A stretch of DNA of 64,000 bases, taken from the NCBI GenBank assembly GCA_030141605.1, contig JAQGDQ010000027.1:113812-177811 (forward strand), in the 5' to 3' direction. The stretch is from Tubiluchus corallicola (Eukaryota; Priapulida; Priapulimorpha; Priapulimorphida; Tubiluchidae). The notes below the pieces were generated by a model that was not told where the DNA came from, did not search any database, and saw only the letters and a list, made by a program, of their open reading frames with translations. This document shows, in pieces, positions 32,256 to 44,086 of the stretch (its first letter is position 1; the number at the start of each line of letters is the position of its first letter). A program made the position numbers and the translations under genes.

Positions 32256-32700
32256 GTGAATAATGACACTGAAACATGTAGCAAAACCCACATTTTCATA
32301 TTAAGAATGCACAAATTGCACAATTCAAAGTCGACATGTACTATACGTCACAAGGAGCAGAAGCAAATTGACGCTTTTCAAAGACGTCTCTATAGAAAAT
32401 TGCCACATATTAAATGGCCTGACAGAATAGCCAATGATGATGTGTATGATGTGGTCAAGAAGAGTCCTTGGAGTAAAGAAATACCAGTAAGAAAATTATC
32501 TCATGAGTCTCCTCTCCCTATAGCATTACGTAAAATTCTATAAAGGACGAAAAAGCCAAGAGGGTGTCAGCTACCGAAGTACTATAGCTGCTGATATACT
32601 GCAACAAGATCTAGGAAATACAACTCTAGATTTGAGGGATGGTGCAGTGGCTATGGACGGAAATGCGTGGCATCAACAGGTGCGTCGTACCATATTTTAG
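32256..32700 (+). pseudogene. LINE relic: C-terminal part of a non-LTR retrotransposon reverse transcriptase ORF
   Basis: Frame 1 (to about 32,543) contains LHNSKSTCTIRHKEQKQIDA followed by FQRRLYRKLPHIKWPDRIAN, then DDVYDVVKKSPWSKEIPVRK. This matches the well-known LINE C-terminal pattern after the polymerase domain: a LLYxSExW-like segment, IDAFQRRxLR, I.WPDRISN..LY, PWS..I..R. A +1 frameshift between about 32,520 and 32,545 moves to a second frame (32,533-32,700) that continues the pattern with KGRKSQEGVSYRSTIAADIL, then QQDLGNTTLDL and GNAWHQQVRR, ending TAG, as in the G(R)KxRGR..TTW...I..DL...W...VR ending of these proteins. The 5' part, including the catalytic FxDD, is absent. It is a dead 5'-truncated copy, a typical LINE fate. 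Clade not assigned. Confidence 0.8.
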
Positions 32701-33813
32701 AACGTAGCAGCACACAGCCACTTGCCAAAACTGATAGCTGGACCCACGTTTATTACGTAAGATATAAGAGATAAGAAATGTATTATAGCTGTGAACTAAT
32801 GAAAACTGTCCTAAGTTTTGCATTATCTGACTAACAGCCAAAACATGCGCAATATATTCCTAAATTATAAAAATGTGTTTTAGCCATTTTTAATTTCGGT
32901 GCTTTGTGTTTGTGTTTTTTCTAAAGTTGTTTGACAAAAGGATTTTTACACACGCGGTGGACTGCTTCAACTCAGTACGGTACTTGCTTGCTAACTAGTC
33001 TTACAATTTTCACTCACTCTAATTCTTTTCCTAGAATCATCAATTTATGTACGTGTGCACTAGTGGCAGGTTGCTATATTCAGGAGGTATTAACAAAAGT
33101 TGTTTTCCACTACTGGTGGATGCAGTTACGTCATTTTGCATTGCGTAATGTCCAACTCATTGATCGTGAAAATTTATGGTCAAATTCAAATTCAGATGCA
33201 AATACAGATGAGCCTTTAGGAAACTTGTTCTGTCGTTTTTCCTTCTGATTGGCAATTAAACTCACACTCTGCCATTATTGTGCCAAATAATTAGTTTAAA
33301 TCCATTTAATAGTAAAGTTTTATGACCGACGTTGTAAAATCATATTTACTCATTGAATTAAGCTGCAGTAAATCGCACACGTTTCGGCTATTATGTTAAA
33401 TCACAGCTCAATTTGAAATTACCTTAGAATCGGAACATTGGCAAATTATGACTGCATGTCTGAAATCACAACGCGTATATACGCACGAAACATTAAAATA
33501 AAACTTTAATGTGCAACGCGCAGCGGTTATAAAATGAAATACGAGGGGGAGAACATTATTCTGCAGTTTATTCTTTAGGTTTTGTTCTGCGTCAATTTAT
33601 TTTCCATTAATTGTAATTTTGCTGCAAAAGGTTTGTGTGAAATGACCATGTACGTTGGAGGAAGGCAGCTATAACAAACAAAATCAAAATTATGATCGTA
33701 TCACGCGTATGTAGGCGCGGGGGGTCGTGTATTATGCGTTGGCATGCTTAGAAAGGATATAAATGCGGCCTTCTTTAACGATTGATGATAGGTGTTTTTT
33801 ATAAACTTATCTC
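32701..33813. other. Stretch between two LINE relics, nothing recognised
   Basis: It may contain the 3' untranslated region of the first LINE relic. A 105-codon plus frame (32,931-33,248) shows no domain. Confidence 0.4.
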
Positions 33814-33975
33814 ATGCAACTACAACCGAATATGCCAGATGTGATTCCAGATTACGCTAGGTTAGCTTACACTAGAGCTAGATTATCATCTCGCGATTTG
33901 TTAGTTGAAAAAAGCAGGTGGGCTCGGATCCCTAGGGATAGGAGAGTGTGTCGATGTTATAAAGTAAGTGTTCAA
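33814..33975 (+). pseudogene. LINE relic: C-terminal zinc-knuckle-like segment
   Basis: The plus frame contains MPDVIPDYARLAYTRARLSS, then RDLLVEKSRWARIPRDRRVC and RCYK. It fits the C-terminal segment common in CR1/L2-like and other LINE proteins of aquatic animals: (L)T(R/K)xRxSxHxLxIExGRWxRxPRxxRxCxxC. The expected second half (N.VEDExHFLxxC) does not follow: the frame runs into a CAA repeat at 33,980. It is on the same strand as the relic at 32,256, but it is probably from a different family, because that relic already reached its own stop. Family membership is from memory of the motif. Confidence 0.6.
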
Positions 33976-33979
33976 AGCG

Positions 33980-34013
33980 GCAACAACAACACAACAACAA
34001 CAACAACAACACC
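33980..34013. repeat. (CAA)n microsatellite
   Basis: About 34 bp of CAA/ACA repeats, directly after the LINE segment. Confidence 0.95.
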
Positions 34014-34857
34014 AATAAGGCATGTCGAAAAAATTCTTGTATCACTTTGTTTAATGTAAAATGTAAACTTAGAAAATAACAGGTTTAAACTAAATCACTG
34101 TAAAGTGTTAACCAATACTTTCAGACGTGTTAAATAAACAGCATACAGTCAATAGAATTTCAAAGTTTTTACAGTATGCGTGCCTGCACTGTAAAACGTG
34201 TTCACAGGTTTTATTATAAGCTTTTATTGAATTCTGTGTTACCAACTTTCACTGACTTATTGGCTGCTGCCATTTTGAAAATGTTTTTGTAAAACGTTGT
34301 TTTAATGTATCCTGACATATTGTCAATATCGGTTTCCAAGAGTTGCTATGTTATTATGATTCTGTAGGAATCATTTTTCTACTGTTCAGTATGACATTGT
34401 CATTAATTTTCAGAAAAACCCAAAATTATGTTTCATACGTGAGCGCATTTATGATACACGAGTTGTGTCTTAATAAATTGCTAAAGGAGAACAGGAGGAT
34501 TTTTCATATCCACCTAATTTTGAAGTACGGTAAAAAGTATACATTTTAACACCTATAATAATGCCAAAGCGTTTTTGATATTTAAGTAATGTGTTAAAAA
34601 CTTAGTTAACGGCGGGCGAGGCCAACTAGCTAATGGCATCACAAGTAAACATAATTTTGAACGGCGCGAACATTCAATAAGCATGTTGCACGTGTTTGCG
34701 AAAGGAGAAATTGAAGTACAGAGGTACTGCTCAACATGCACTGTCATACACACAAAAACTCAGCAAACCATGCATTTAAAATTCATATTTCAAATTTACT
34801 CCTGTGCTCACGTATGAGCTGTCTCCAGCATGTGAAGTGTGTACTACATCACAACCG
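34014..34857. other. Non-coding stretch, nothing recognised
   Basis: AT-rich sequence without elements I could delimit. Confidence 0.5.
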
Positions 34858-35091
34858 AACACCTTTGAACTGAGAGGTACAGCACCTGTTTTTGTGCAAC
34901 GCTTTTCCGAGATATAGCAAATGGCGAAATGCATATAACAGCAAAGAACTAGCCGGGTGACACAAAATAGCGTTTCTGTCGTAATAATTCTTTCACGTAA
35001 GTTATTTTTGAAAAAACCGTATGTTTCCTTTCAATATTTGCAGGTTAGATTGTTTTGAACTACAGTTTAACATTGGGCCTGGTTTTGCTTT
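34858..35091 (-). repeat. Unknown dispersed repeat, copy 2 (minus)
   Basis: The reverse complement of this stretch aligns with 27,640-27,895, from AAAACCAGGCCCAATG on its 5' side to TGTACCTCTCAGTTCAAAGG on its 3' side. It lacks the extra piece of about 24 bp seen in copy 1. Weaker similarity seems to go on for some tens of bases to about 34,800. The pair lies inverted, 7 kb apart. Confidence 0.8.
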
Positions 35092-35676
35092 CTTTGGAAG
35101 TTAAAATTGTGAAACATAATATCATCTATGTAATTATGACACACTCGATGTGAATCATTGCTTTGTCTTGCTCATGCAGTCAGTTTTAGTATATTTGCGT
35201 GGAAAAAGAAAATTATGTGCAATAATTAAACGCAGTTTTTAATTACACTTTTCAATTAATTAGATGTCGGGTTTTGTACGGTTTCATTGAAAGAACTATT
35301 GCCGTAATTAATTATGTTTAATCAACAAGCGGAACTTTGATAAACTGCTGAACACATTTTGTACACACTGCATCATGATTAGTGCGAATAATTTATTGAT
35401 GGTGTTGTTTTTGTATTTAATTATCTGCACGCCGCCGCTCAGTCTACACATAACCTTATTTGTAAATTTTTTTACACCTTTTCTACCGATCTACTTTTAT
35501 TCGGACCTATCCAGAATTCATTTTTACGCAATATGTTAACCTTACCTTGGGAAGTTTAAACCAAACCGCAATAGATGTATTTACTGGGCAAATCATAACG
35601 GAAGACAGTCTCGTCTGATATACTTTATTTTGCTTTTTATTCGCTGGTTTCGAAGACAACCCATATGCTGATTTCG

Positions 35677-35745
35677 TATTGTTGTTGTTGTTGATATTAT
35701 TGTTGCTGTTGTTGCTGCTGCTCTTGTTTGTTGTTGTTTTGTTAG
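35677..35745. repeat. Imperfect (GTT)/(GCT) trinucleotide repeat
   Basis: About 69 bp of TTG/GTT triplets with GCTGCTGCTCTT and GATATTATT interruptions. Confidence 0.9.
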
Positions 35746-36082
35746 GCACGTGGCAGTTTTAATTGATGTTAACTCACAAAAGCAAAGGGCTAGAATTTGC
35801 ACGAAATTTCCAGAACTTAGACTCTTGGACTACAGATCTTGATAATGATGTGGTAAACTGTGATCTCTGTCAAAGGACCAAAACACTTCAGTCTTACTGC
35901 TATTTATGTGTACCTCTTTTGTTGTTCATATTTAATAATTTTAACAGTTTACAAGCGAGACTATATAATAGCCTTGCTTAGGCTTTAGGAAGATAATTCT
36001 AAAGAATGCTCATTCATATAGAGTGACAATGGCTTTTGTGAAATTATTGCCCATATAATAATCCAAAGGTAGGATTCGAAGA

Positions 36083-36139
36083 CTCGAGGAAATCCTGACT
36101 AAATTAGGAAGTTGTCCTAATCGGGAATCTTCCTCGGGG
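36083..36139. repeat. Inverted repeat of 57 bp
   Basis: The left arm CTCGAGGAAATCCTGACTAA plus ATTAGGA faces TCCTAATCGGGAATCTTCCTCGGGG. The ends GAGGAA/TTCCTC and TTAGGA/TCCTAA pair perfectly, with some mismatches between, around a 5-base loop (AGTTG). It could be a small foldback or a structured RNA. It lacks the length and stem quality expected of a microRNA precursor. Confidence 0.6.
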
Positions 36140-38020
36140 AGCAATGACAAGCAATCATGGAAATACTGCTAACTGGGTTAGGCTTATGAATCGCATGAGT
36201 GAATACAACAAACGAGTGTAATGTCACCAGAGAAATAACTCAACAAATGTTTGTACTACCGAAATGATTTCCCATGATCATGCAGGCCATTATTAATAAG
36301 GTGAAACTAGCCGAATGTTCACGGCCTGTGCTTAATGACGAAGCTAAACAATACTGGGCCTAATTCGTAAATGAATTATTGTCCGACAAGGAAGCTAGAG
36401 TGTACACTTCTCCCGGTCCAGTGTCTCACCTATTCCTGATTGTGAGATACGTTCCGGTCCTGCTGCCGCATTGAAGATCATAAATAAACCATGGATTGTG
36501 TGCTAAAATACCGGCATTGATGTGCAGTATAATTATGGGGCTAAAAGTTGCAGAAGTTGCTCATCCTATTAAAATTCCATTCAGTTTTCCATTTTTTTCC
36601 GAATAAATGACAGTAACACTTGTAAATTATTTAAGGATTGTTCGTGTTTCGAAATGCTTCTTGAACGTCAGTCACACGTCACCAACTTTCGAAGGATAGT
36701 TCCAGATAGTGGAGGAAAAAGAGCACGGCATAGGCAGTTCTCTTAAACAGAGAGAGATCTTCCACTTTTTTGTTTGAAAGAGCTTTATTTTGATAGGATT
36801 GTAGGTTTTATGAACTTTCTTCATTTATATAGTAATATAATTACCCTGACTTGCCTTAGATCTGACGCAGCCGTGACTGGATGAAACTAGTGCTTCTGTT
36901 TAGCTTTAAGAACAGCGGTGTTTTCCTTTTGATGGATTGAGCTGAAAGGGCCCTTGAGAAAAATGATTTCCTGGCAATTCTTACAATCGTTCAAAGATCG
37001 GTAACAGAAAAACTGTTAAATTGTCTCCCCGTTGGGTATGTTCTACAACTTCTGTTGCGTTACTAGAAAAACATAATACATGATACGCAGTATAAGTCTT
37101 GTGGAAAGTTTTTATCATTAATGTATGTTTGACTTACGTAAGTAAATTTGAAGGTGACGTATCAAAACTATCATTAATTTTAGGGTCATCCGAGAACGTT
37201 TCTATAGTACGCTCGACAAGGAACCCTTATTAGACAAACCCAACTAGACGACCGTTATTTATTTCATGCTTTTAAGTGGATTTCTATGACAGTTGAAACG
37301 GTCTTCTCTAATAATTTGTTTTGTACGTTTCTGTACATCTGAGTTATTACAAAGAAATTATTGATGTGTACTTATTTCGACACAGACATTTGAACACGGG
37401 ACATTTTTAGCTGAACTACATGAGGTGTTGAAATTAAAGAAGGTACAAAAGAAAACTGCTAAATAAAGACTGTTAGTCTTTGCTTAAACGCACACTTTGA
37501 TAAAAGTAAAAATTCCTTTCTTGGTATCCTCCTTTTTCTTGTCAGTTACGTGCCTGTTGAGCAGAACCAAAAGAATGTTATTCACTCACTAACAGCATAC
37601 AGCCACTTAATAGTGTGTCAATCCGTCACCAATTTCAACAATAGCCGTTGCCATCACGCAGCCTTTCTGATCACTTACCAATGTCCCTGCACTAGTGTCC
37701 AGTTTCGTGAAGACCATGATCAATAAAGCACATCCATTTCACATTAGTCTTTAACCGTAATCGGAAGGCGTCTTTGATTACAAGACTCTCATTCAGGAAT
37801 TAGCAATAACAGACTCTGCAATGGTTTCGATTAACCTAGCTAAGTGTTAGATTGTGTAACAGCTAAGCACAGAGGATTGTAAATAGACTAATATATGCCA
37901 TCAGCCACATCACCTCTGTGTGTGTAATCAAATCGTCTCTACCCTAACCGTGGTGCAAAGATAATGTTTTTAAATGACTTGTATAAAGATTGCTCAGATC
38001 TTTGTCACCAGACACGTGGA

Positions 38021-38055
38021 CACAGTGTAATAATAAGAGCTATTATTATACTGTG
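38021..38055. repeat. 35-bp near-perfect palindrome
   Basis: The arms CACAGTGTAATAATA and TATTATTATACTGTG pair with one mismatch around AGAGC. On RNA it would be a 15-bp stem with a 5-base loop. No following T or A run supports a particular function. Confidence 0.85.
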
Positions 38056-38911
38056 ACGTAGGCCTGGAAAATATGTTCGAAGAACGCGCTTTCAGCCCAG
38101 CTATAACTTTCCAGGGGTTTGGCGTGACAGCGTTTATTGCTTATTTTGACACGCAGTATTTATTTGACCTGTCTAGTCGTTAATTCTTTATAGGAATTAA
38201 GACTAAATTGCCTTTTTGCCGCCATAAACTCGCACGGTATGTAGTCATTATCCTTGGTAAACAACATGCAGCCGACGTTGACCACATTTTGACATTTTAT
38301 TTGGCTTTCGAGACATCTTATCCTGTTGTTCAGATTTCAAAACGATATGCGCCCTGACTTCGAGGCAACATTTACTTTTGTAAATATAGCATGTGTTGAG
38401 GAAAAGAAGCACGCTTTAACAATACCTTGCTGCCAACTTATCAAGGCTTCTCACTCGGCTACTGGAAAAATTCGACAGCCAGTCTATAGCAATGCACGTA
38501 CTTGCTCGTGTGGAAAATTTCAATGTCTAATCTTGATTAAACTAAATGACCGTGTTGATTAACTAGCCTAATTATGCGCTCAGATAATTAGGAGGCTTTG
38601 CTGCGTCATTCGTGTCTATGCGTTGAACTATGTTAATAACATCAGCAGTAATGCGAAACAAACTTTTCACTTTATAAAGGAGTACATTAAACCCGGCGGC
38701 AATTTTTGCATAGTAATTGAGTTGATGTTACTTTAATTTGACTTAGTTATGCTCTTTGTCAAATGGTCGGTCAAGTTATACTTGTAGTCATCTATCCAAT
38801 TACAACCTAGGGCAGTGCAACAGTTCAGATATCGGAAAACAGTTCTGAACTACATAGCCAACTAAAACGATGGCTTCATAAAATGTAGACAGCGTTAAAC
38901 GAAAGGTTAGT

Positions 38912-39301
38912 TATAGGGTGACATGGGCTAATGTCGGACAATGAGTTTTACGTTTTCTTAAAACTCATTAAGTTACATGAATGTTCTTTTTTGTTTCATT
39001 ATTAATAGTGCTACATTACATCTCTAGAATAGCTTTTTTGCCATTTTTCGTTTGCTGTTAATGATGTCCGACGTTACCCTGCCAAACTGTCCGACATTAC
39101 CCCGTTCTTTAAAATGACATAGGAAAACGTTTAATTATCCCACCATTTTACATTTCTTGCAGCAACCCGCTTTCCCGTATTGCCAAATTCCTCAACAAAT
39201 AGTTTTAGTTCATCAGGCATTATTCCGACAAAATTGTAAAAATATAGTTAGAAACCTTATTAGCGCCAATTTTGTCTGACATTGGCCCATTTTACCCCAT
39301 A
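38912..39301. mobile_element. MITE of about 390 bp with TAGGGT...ATGTCGGACA ends
   Basis: The left end reads TATAGGGTGACATGGGCTAA then TGTCGGACAA. The right end reads TTGTCTGACATTGGCCCATT then TTACCCCATA, its reverse complement with several substitutions (about 30 bp). Two more copies of the subterminal word lie inside, at 39,066 (TGTCCGACGTTACCCT) and 39,088 (TGTCCGACATTACCCC). TA stands at both outer borders, which would fit a TA target duplication as in Tc1/mariner-like elements, though TA is common here by chance. No transposase frame. A related terminus may stand at 174-205. Confidence 0.75.
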
Positions 39302-42300
39302 TGATGTTACATTTTATTGTAAAGAGTTGCGCTATTATAAAAATACAGGTAATGGATTAACATTTTAGGTCGGGTTTCTTCACCCCTTTCAAGTTTATGA
39401 TGAGCGGTGAGATGAAACAGTTTTTTTTCGACTGTCTCTCTTCTCTGACTGTTTAACCATATGCCGCCTAATAATATCAATTATGTTATCGAATTTTAAA
39501 AACAGCATCGCAAGCAAAATAATATTAATCCCCACTAAGGGATAAAGCAAAATGGCTTCTGTGTATTCATTAAGTAATGTATTACATAATCTGCTTAAAG
39601 TTCAGCTGATGCATCATGGGATAAACCCATATAATGTCGGTCGTGCGGTCAACTATTTGCAGCGTGTATTCCAAAACGTATTTATAAAATCATTCATATG
39701 AAGTGATATGTCAAGTGCGGTTTAGGTTCGAGGTTAAAGGACCACTAGGCAAAGCAAGACAGGCTAAAGGACCAGGCGAGCAGGCCTATTTATTAAACAA
39801 ATTTTATAATACTGTCCTCAGCACATAGGCTGGAGTCTTTTGACCAGTGGCTTTCTATCCATTTCTGTAGTAGGCGATTCTTTGACCACCTCAAAATGTG
39901 GAATATGGTCCTATGAGTAGTAGCCTTTTGGTTCAGCGAGTTTTGGTCCATTGTGAGTTATATGTCTTGTGTTTGACCTTATCGTGTTTCGATCTACCCT
40001 TGAAAGTGGCGGTGTACAACGATTGACTATGATGGGTATTGGACACATTTGTGACTCAGTGCTGATAGCTTCTGTAGGAAACCCTCTCCAGATTCCGGCA
40101 TCTCTTCTGTACCTTTCTTGGATTCTTAACCAAGAAAGAGATGGAGAAAAACCAAAGAGATGGAGATGCCACAAACCAAAGACCAGGAAACCTTTGGGTT
40201 TTAGTTAAGAAGGGATTTTTAAGTTCATAATCCCATTTCTGATTAATCTGTGTAATTAGAGAAAGTTGCCATTTTCTCCCCGAACTACAGTTGTTCAAAA
40301 TCGTAAAAAATAATAGAACGCGAAATAAGAGAGAACTAACTTGTGACCGTTGTTGTCCATACTGCTTTATGTTACGCAGTTTTTCATAAGCTGGAGAGGT
40401 GATATAGAAATTCACAGCTGCCTCTGTGATCACTCAAGTAGGCATGCATTATGCATTTCCTAATTTGGAATTATTCACGCCTACCTTTTTCATGTTTTTG
40501 TAATGTTGTTACTCACAATCTGATTTTTTGTGGAGAATGCACTTGACGCATAACAAAAACTGCGTGCTAAGACGAAAACCTTGGCTGGAAAAAAAGGCTG
40601 CAGCCGGCAGCTACAGAGCTTTTAATAATAGATCTAGGTATACGTAGGTTTAACTAGCTTGTCCTCTTCCAAATTTCGAAAACTTAACGCTAAATTAGCC
40701 ATCAGCTGTCTATTAGATCACATCTTTTTCTAGTTGTGTTACATTTGGTCATTTAGCTCTACTATATTTGCTCGTTTTTGTAGTAGTGAAACATGTGCTT
40801 ATTTATGCAATTCAGAATCAAATTTCATTTGTTCACAAGTCCAGTATGTATAGGTACATTGTCGTATATACTTTTAGTTCTGTGTCGTAGCGAGCATGTC
40901 CACTTTTTGTCAATTCATTTCAGCATTTTCAGTTTTTTAAAATGAACTATAATGAACTATACCGACTACATATTGGCCTACAAATATAAAACTTAAATTC
41001 CTTATTGACTTGTTTCTCAAATTTTTAGTTCAAAAGCTAAGACTAAAGACTAAATTGTTTTTCTGGGTCTTTCTCTGTACGCATGTAGGTTTACCAAGTA
41101 TAACAAATCATGGCTGATGAGTGCAGTGGTTATTGAAAAATCCGTAATCCTATAAATGGGTTTTCCCTACAAAATCTGATTCTGAAACGAAAAAGTATAT
41201 GTATTTCATTCTAAGTTGTTGCTCCTCGCTGCACTATTTGAGGATTATACGATTTCAATTACTCTCCAGAATTACACATTGCCCTGTGTAAATTAGCACG
41301 ACGTGTTGAAATTACGATGAAGGAAAGGTCGTAAACAAGAAGTTGAGACGAATTATTATTCTGCGAAGATGTGGTAACAGCTAAATTAATAAAATTATAT
41401 GCGTCAGCATTTGCATACGAAGATATTTATGTAAATGACACACAGTACTTAAATGAATTTGCCCACCCTAGTGGCAGTAAAGATTAGTTTTCATTTGTGC
41501 GTATTTTTATCAATTTCTTTCACTACCACTAATTATAATTTTGTTATGCAAATCTTACGGTATACATTATACCATGTACCTTTATTTGGCATTAAAATGT
41601 GTTTATAAAAAACGGTCACTTAAACCCGTTTGCTGTAAAGTCTCTACAAAGAACTTAAACAGAATAATACTAAGGTCTACTGCAAATGATTCGAAACGTT
41701 TCATTCGTTCACTGGGTCAGAAATCACAAAAAATACCAGAGTGTGAAACTGTGAAACTCGTTACCTCCTCGTATCACAAACTTTAGTGCTCTGAGTATTT
41801 TAGCCAAAAGATATGAAAGAGATTTATTGTCAGCATATCCTACTAATTAAATGTTAATAAAATCAGCTTTTATTTTGACTTGTTTCGTTTCATAGATTTT
41901 TTATTCTTGTTTATTTATTAGCCAGATTTTGCAGTTTTATGCATGTCAAATGTTACACATTTTTACTTTAGTCTTGAGTTATCTTGTGTTGTTTTACTTC
42001 TGTTTCTTTGTTTATTGCCAAAATTCAAAAGTATCACGCATTTATTGAGTGCATCAATTATCATTTGTCATTGTCAAATGTCTTGCATTTTTAATTCAAC
42101 CTTTATTTATCTTGGGTTGTCTCATTTGATAGACTTTTTAATTTGTCTTGGTTTATCTTGACTTATTTCATTTGATTTTGTTTTGTTTCGTTGCTTGTTG
42201 CACAAATTTGAGTTTCATGCATGTATTTTCTTCCATAATTATCATACAACATACAACATGCTGATTATTATAAGTTATATTATTTAATTTTGTTTTTGCT

Positions 42301-42364
42301 TAACTTGTATTTATTACTTGTAATACATAGTACACTTGTGATATTATTATTACTTTTTTGTTTA

Positions 42365-42365
<1 letters not shown>
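39302..42365. other. Long non-coding stretch, nothing recognised
   Basis: Overlapping frames at 39,911-40,433 (up to 125 codons on minus) show no domain and lie over an A/G-rich cryptic repeat. TTTCTTGG-ATTCTTAA-CCAAGAAA at 40,117-40,139 is a small palindrome. At 39,730-39,775 TAAAGGACCA occurs twice. Positions 41,940-42,180 repeat TATCTTG and CATTTGA words in a cryptic T-rich pattern. Confidence 0.4.
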
Positions 42366-42455
<90 letters not shown>

Positions 42456-42505
42456 ATTATTATTATCATCATCATCATTATCATCATCATCATCATTATT
42501 ATTAT
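42366..42505. repeat. (TTA)n microsatellite grading into (ATC)n
   Basis: About 95 bp of perfect TAT/TTA repeat followed by about 45 bp of mixed ATC and ATT triplets. Frames through it (poly-Leu, poly-Asn) are artefacts. Confidence 0.98.
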
Positions 42506-44010
42506 ACATTTTTATTTATTACGTTGAAAATGAACTTAAATGAACGAATTTCGAAAAACAAAAATATGAAATTTGTAAATACAGCTGGATGATTTATAGT
42601 GCGTTCGCTACTCTTTTTCCATATGATTAATCTTTATTTAATACCAAGTAGGCTGTTAAAGAATATTTATTATTTTGCTAAGTTGTCAAAATTGTCATCG
42701 TCTTTTACGTACTGTCAGACTTATGGGACATAGTAAATATTATTTTATTCTGAATCTCTTTAAAAAGAGAGAGTGATAGAGACGAGCCAAGCTGTCAAAG
42801 AACTTCAGAACAAAGAAAGCAAACATTTAAAACGATTTTTGGCCAACTAAAAATAGAATCGATAAAAATGTCTCGAAAATCTACTGAACTGCGAAAACAT
42901 AATTGGAAACGTGTTTCTGCTACATTTCTTAAACTCGTGTGGAGAAAGTTTTGAACAAAAGGAAACGTTTATACGGCGCATTTGGGATTGAGGTACGAGG
43001 AAAACGTTTATACTGGAAATGTGCAAGTGTAAATTCGGAAGCATAGACTATATATGCCTATAATGGACCTTTGTAAAAATTACTTATAGATTTTAACGTA
43101 GGAAAGGACAAAGTAGCTTTGTATTTCACTTCGTTCATAAAAGAATTATGAGTTGTAACTGACGGAATTGCTGTAGTTTCTATAAATTTTATCACACAAA
43201 TTTCGTTCGTATTTAGAAATATGCTTTATTTCATGAAAGAAGTGAGACTTTACGTAGGATGTATTCGCAACCCAATTAACTACATAGCTAATTAATTAAA
43301 TAGGTAAAATTACATAATTTTGTCATTGTAGTCGCAGCTTACAGCCATTTAATACGCATTTTCGCCCCGTACAAAATTCTTTCTTTGCTTCAGTTATCAA
43401 AGCTTGCTCTAGTAAAACTCAATTCTGTCTTAACTCGTCAAAATCAATTTAGCGGAAGCTGTTGCATATTTTACAAGTTTAGAGTCGGTTAGGCCCTTTA
43501 GTGGACCTCGCTAATACACTTGACCTAATTCATGTTAGCAGCAATGCTTGCCAGAGATGAGCTGTTACGGTTTTTTATTTGCATAGCATTGTCATACACG
43601 AGCTTTAATCAATTCTAACTGTGGTTTTAATAATGTTCCTTCCAGAGATTATGAATCACATGAGTGACATCATCTTGGTTAATTTCCCTGATGTATGCAG
43701 GGCAATACAATGGCTCCATCAGAATGCGTCTCATGGACACTCCTCTATATACCCATCTTGCAATAGACGACTTGTTGCAACTTATTATGGTAACGTTTCG
43801 CAGGATGCCCTGTTGCTAACTTGCTGTTGCCGTTGCCAATTATAATGCAATCCGCGATGTTGTGTTTTCCGCTCTTGTTGTTGTTGTTCTTTATGTAATA
43901 AGTTTTTATCTTGTGATGTCACAATAGGTAAAACTGTATTCTAATTTTTTTAGAAAAAAAGGTTTTGGTTTTCGTTGGTATTGTTGTTATGACAACAAAA
44001 AACAAAATGA
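42506..44010. other. Non-coding stretch, nothing convincing
   Basis: A 74-codon plus frame (43,621-43,845) contains an acceptor-like TGTATGCAG|GGC at about 43,700. No domain and no donor. Short (TTG)4 at 43,877. Confidence 0.4.
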
Positions 44011-44086
44011 AAAACGTTCCGTGACAACGGTAAATGGCGATCTAGATAACATAATCACTAAAAACAAATTCCTTGACAACGGTAAC
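44011..44086. repeat. Two-copy direct repeat around TTGACAACGGTAA
   Basis: AAAAACGTTCCGTGACAACG (44,010) recurs 61 bp later as AAAACAAATTCCTTGACAAC, both ending GACAACGGTAA. A third, shorter relative, GTTATGACAACA, stands near 43,985. It looks like a decayed minisatellite or local duplication. Confidence 0.6.

Larger units (their letters stand above)
35092..38911. other. Long non-coding stretch with small palindromes
   Basis: Apart from the separately listed GTT repeat, the inverted repeat at 36,083 and the palindrome at 38,021, nothing was recognised in 3.8 kb. A 78-codon plus frame (38,326-38,562) has no domain. Confidence 0.4.

Noticed and set aside
39911-40433. Overlapping frames up to 125 codons
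   Set aside because: Lie over an A/G-rich cryptic repeat and a palindrome; open on both strands; no domain.
42300-42543. Poly-Asn and poly-Leu frames
   Set aside because: Opposite readings of one TTA/ATC tract.
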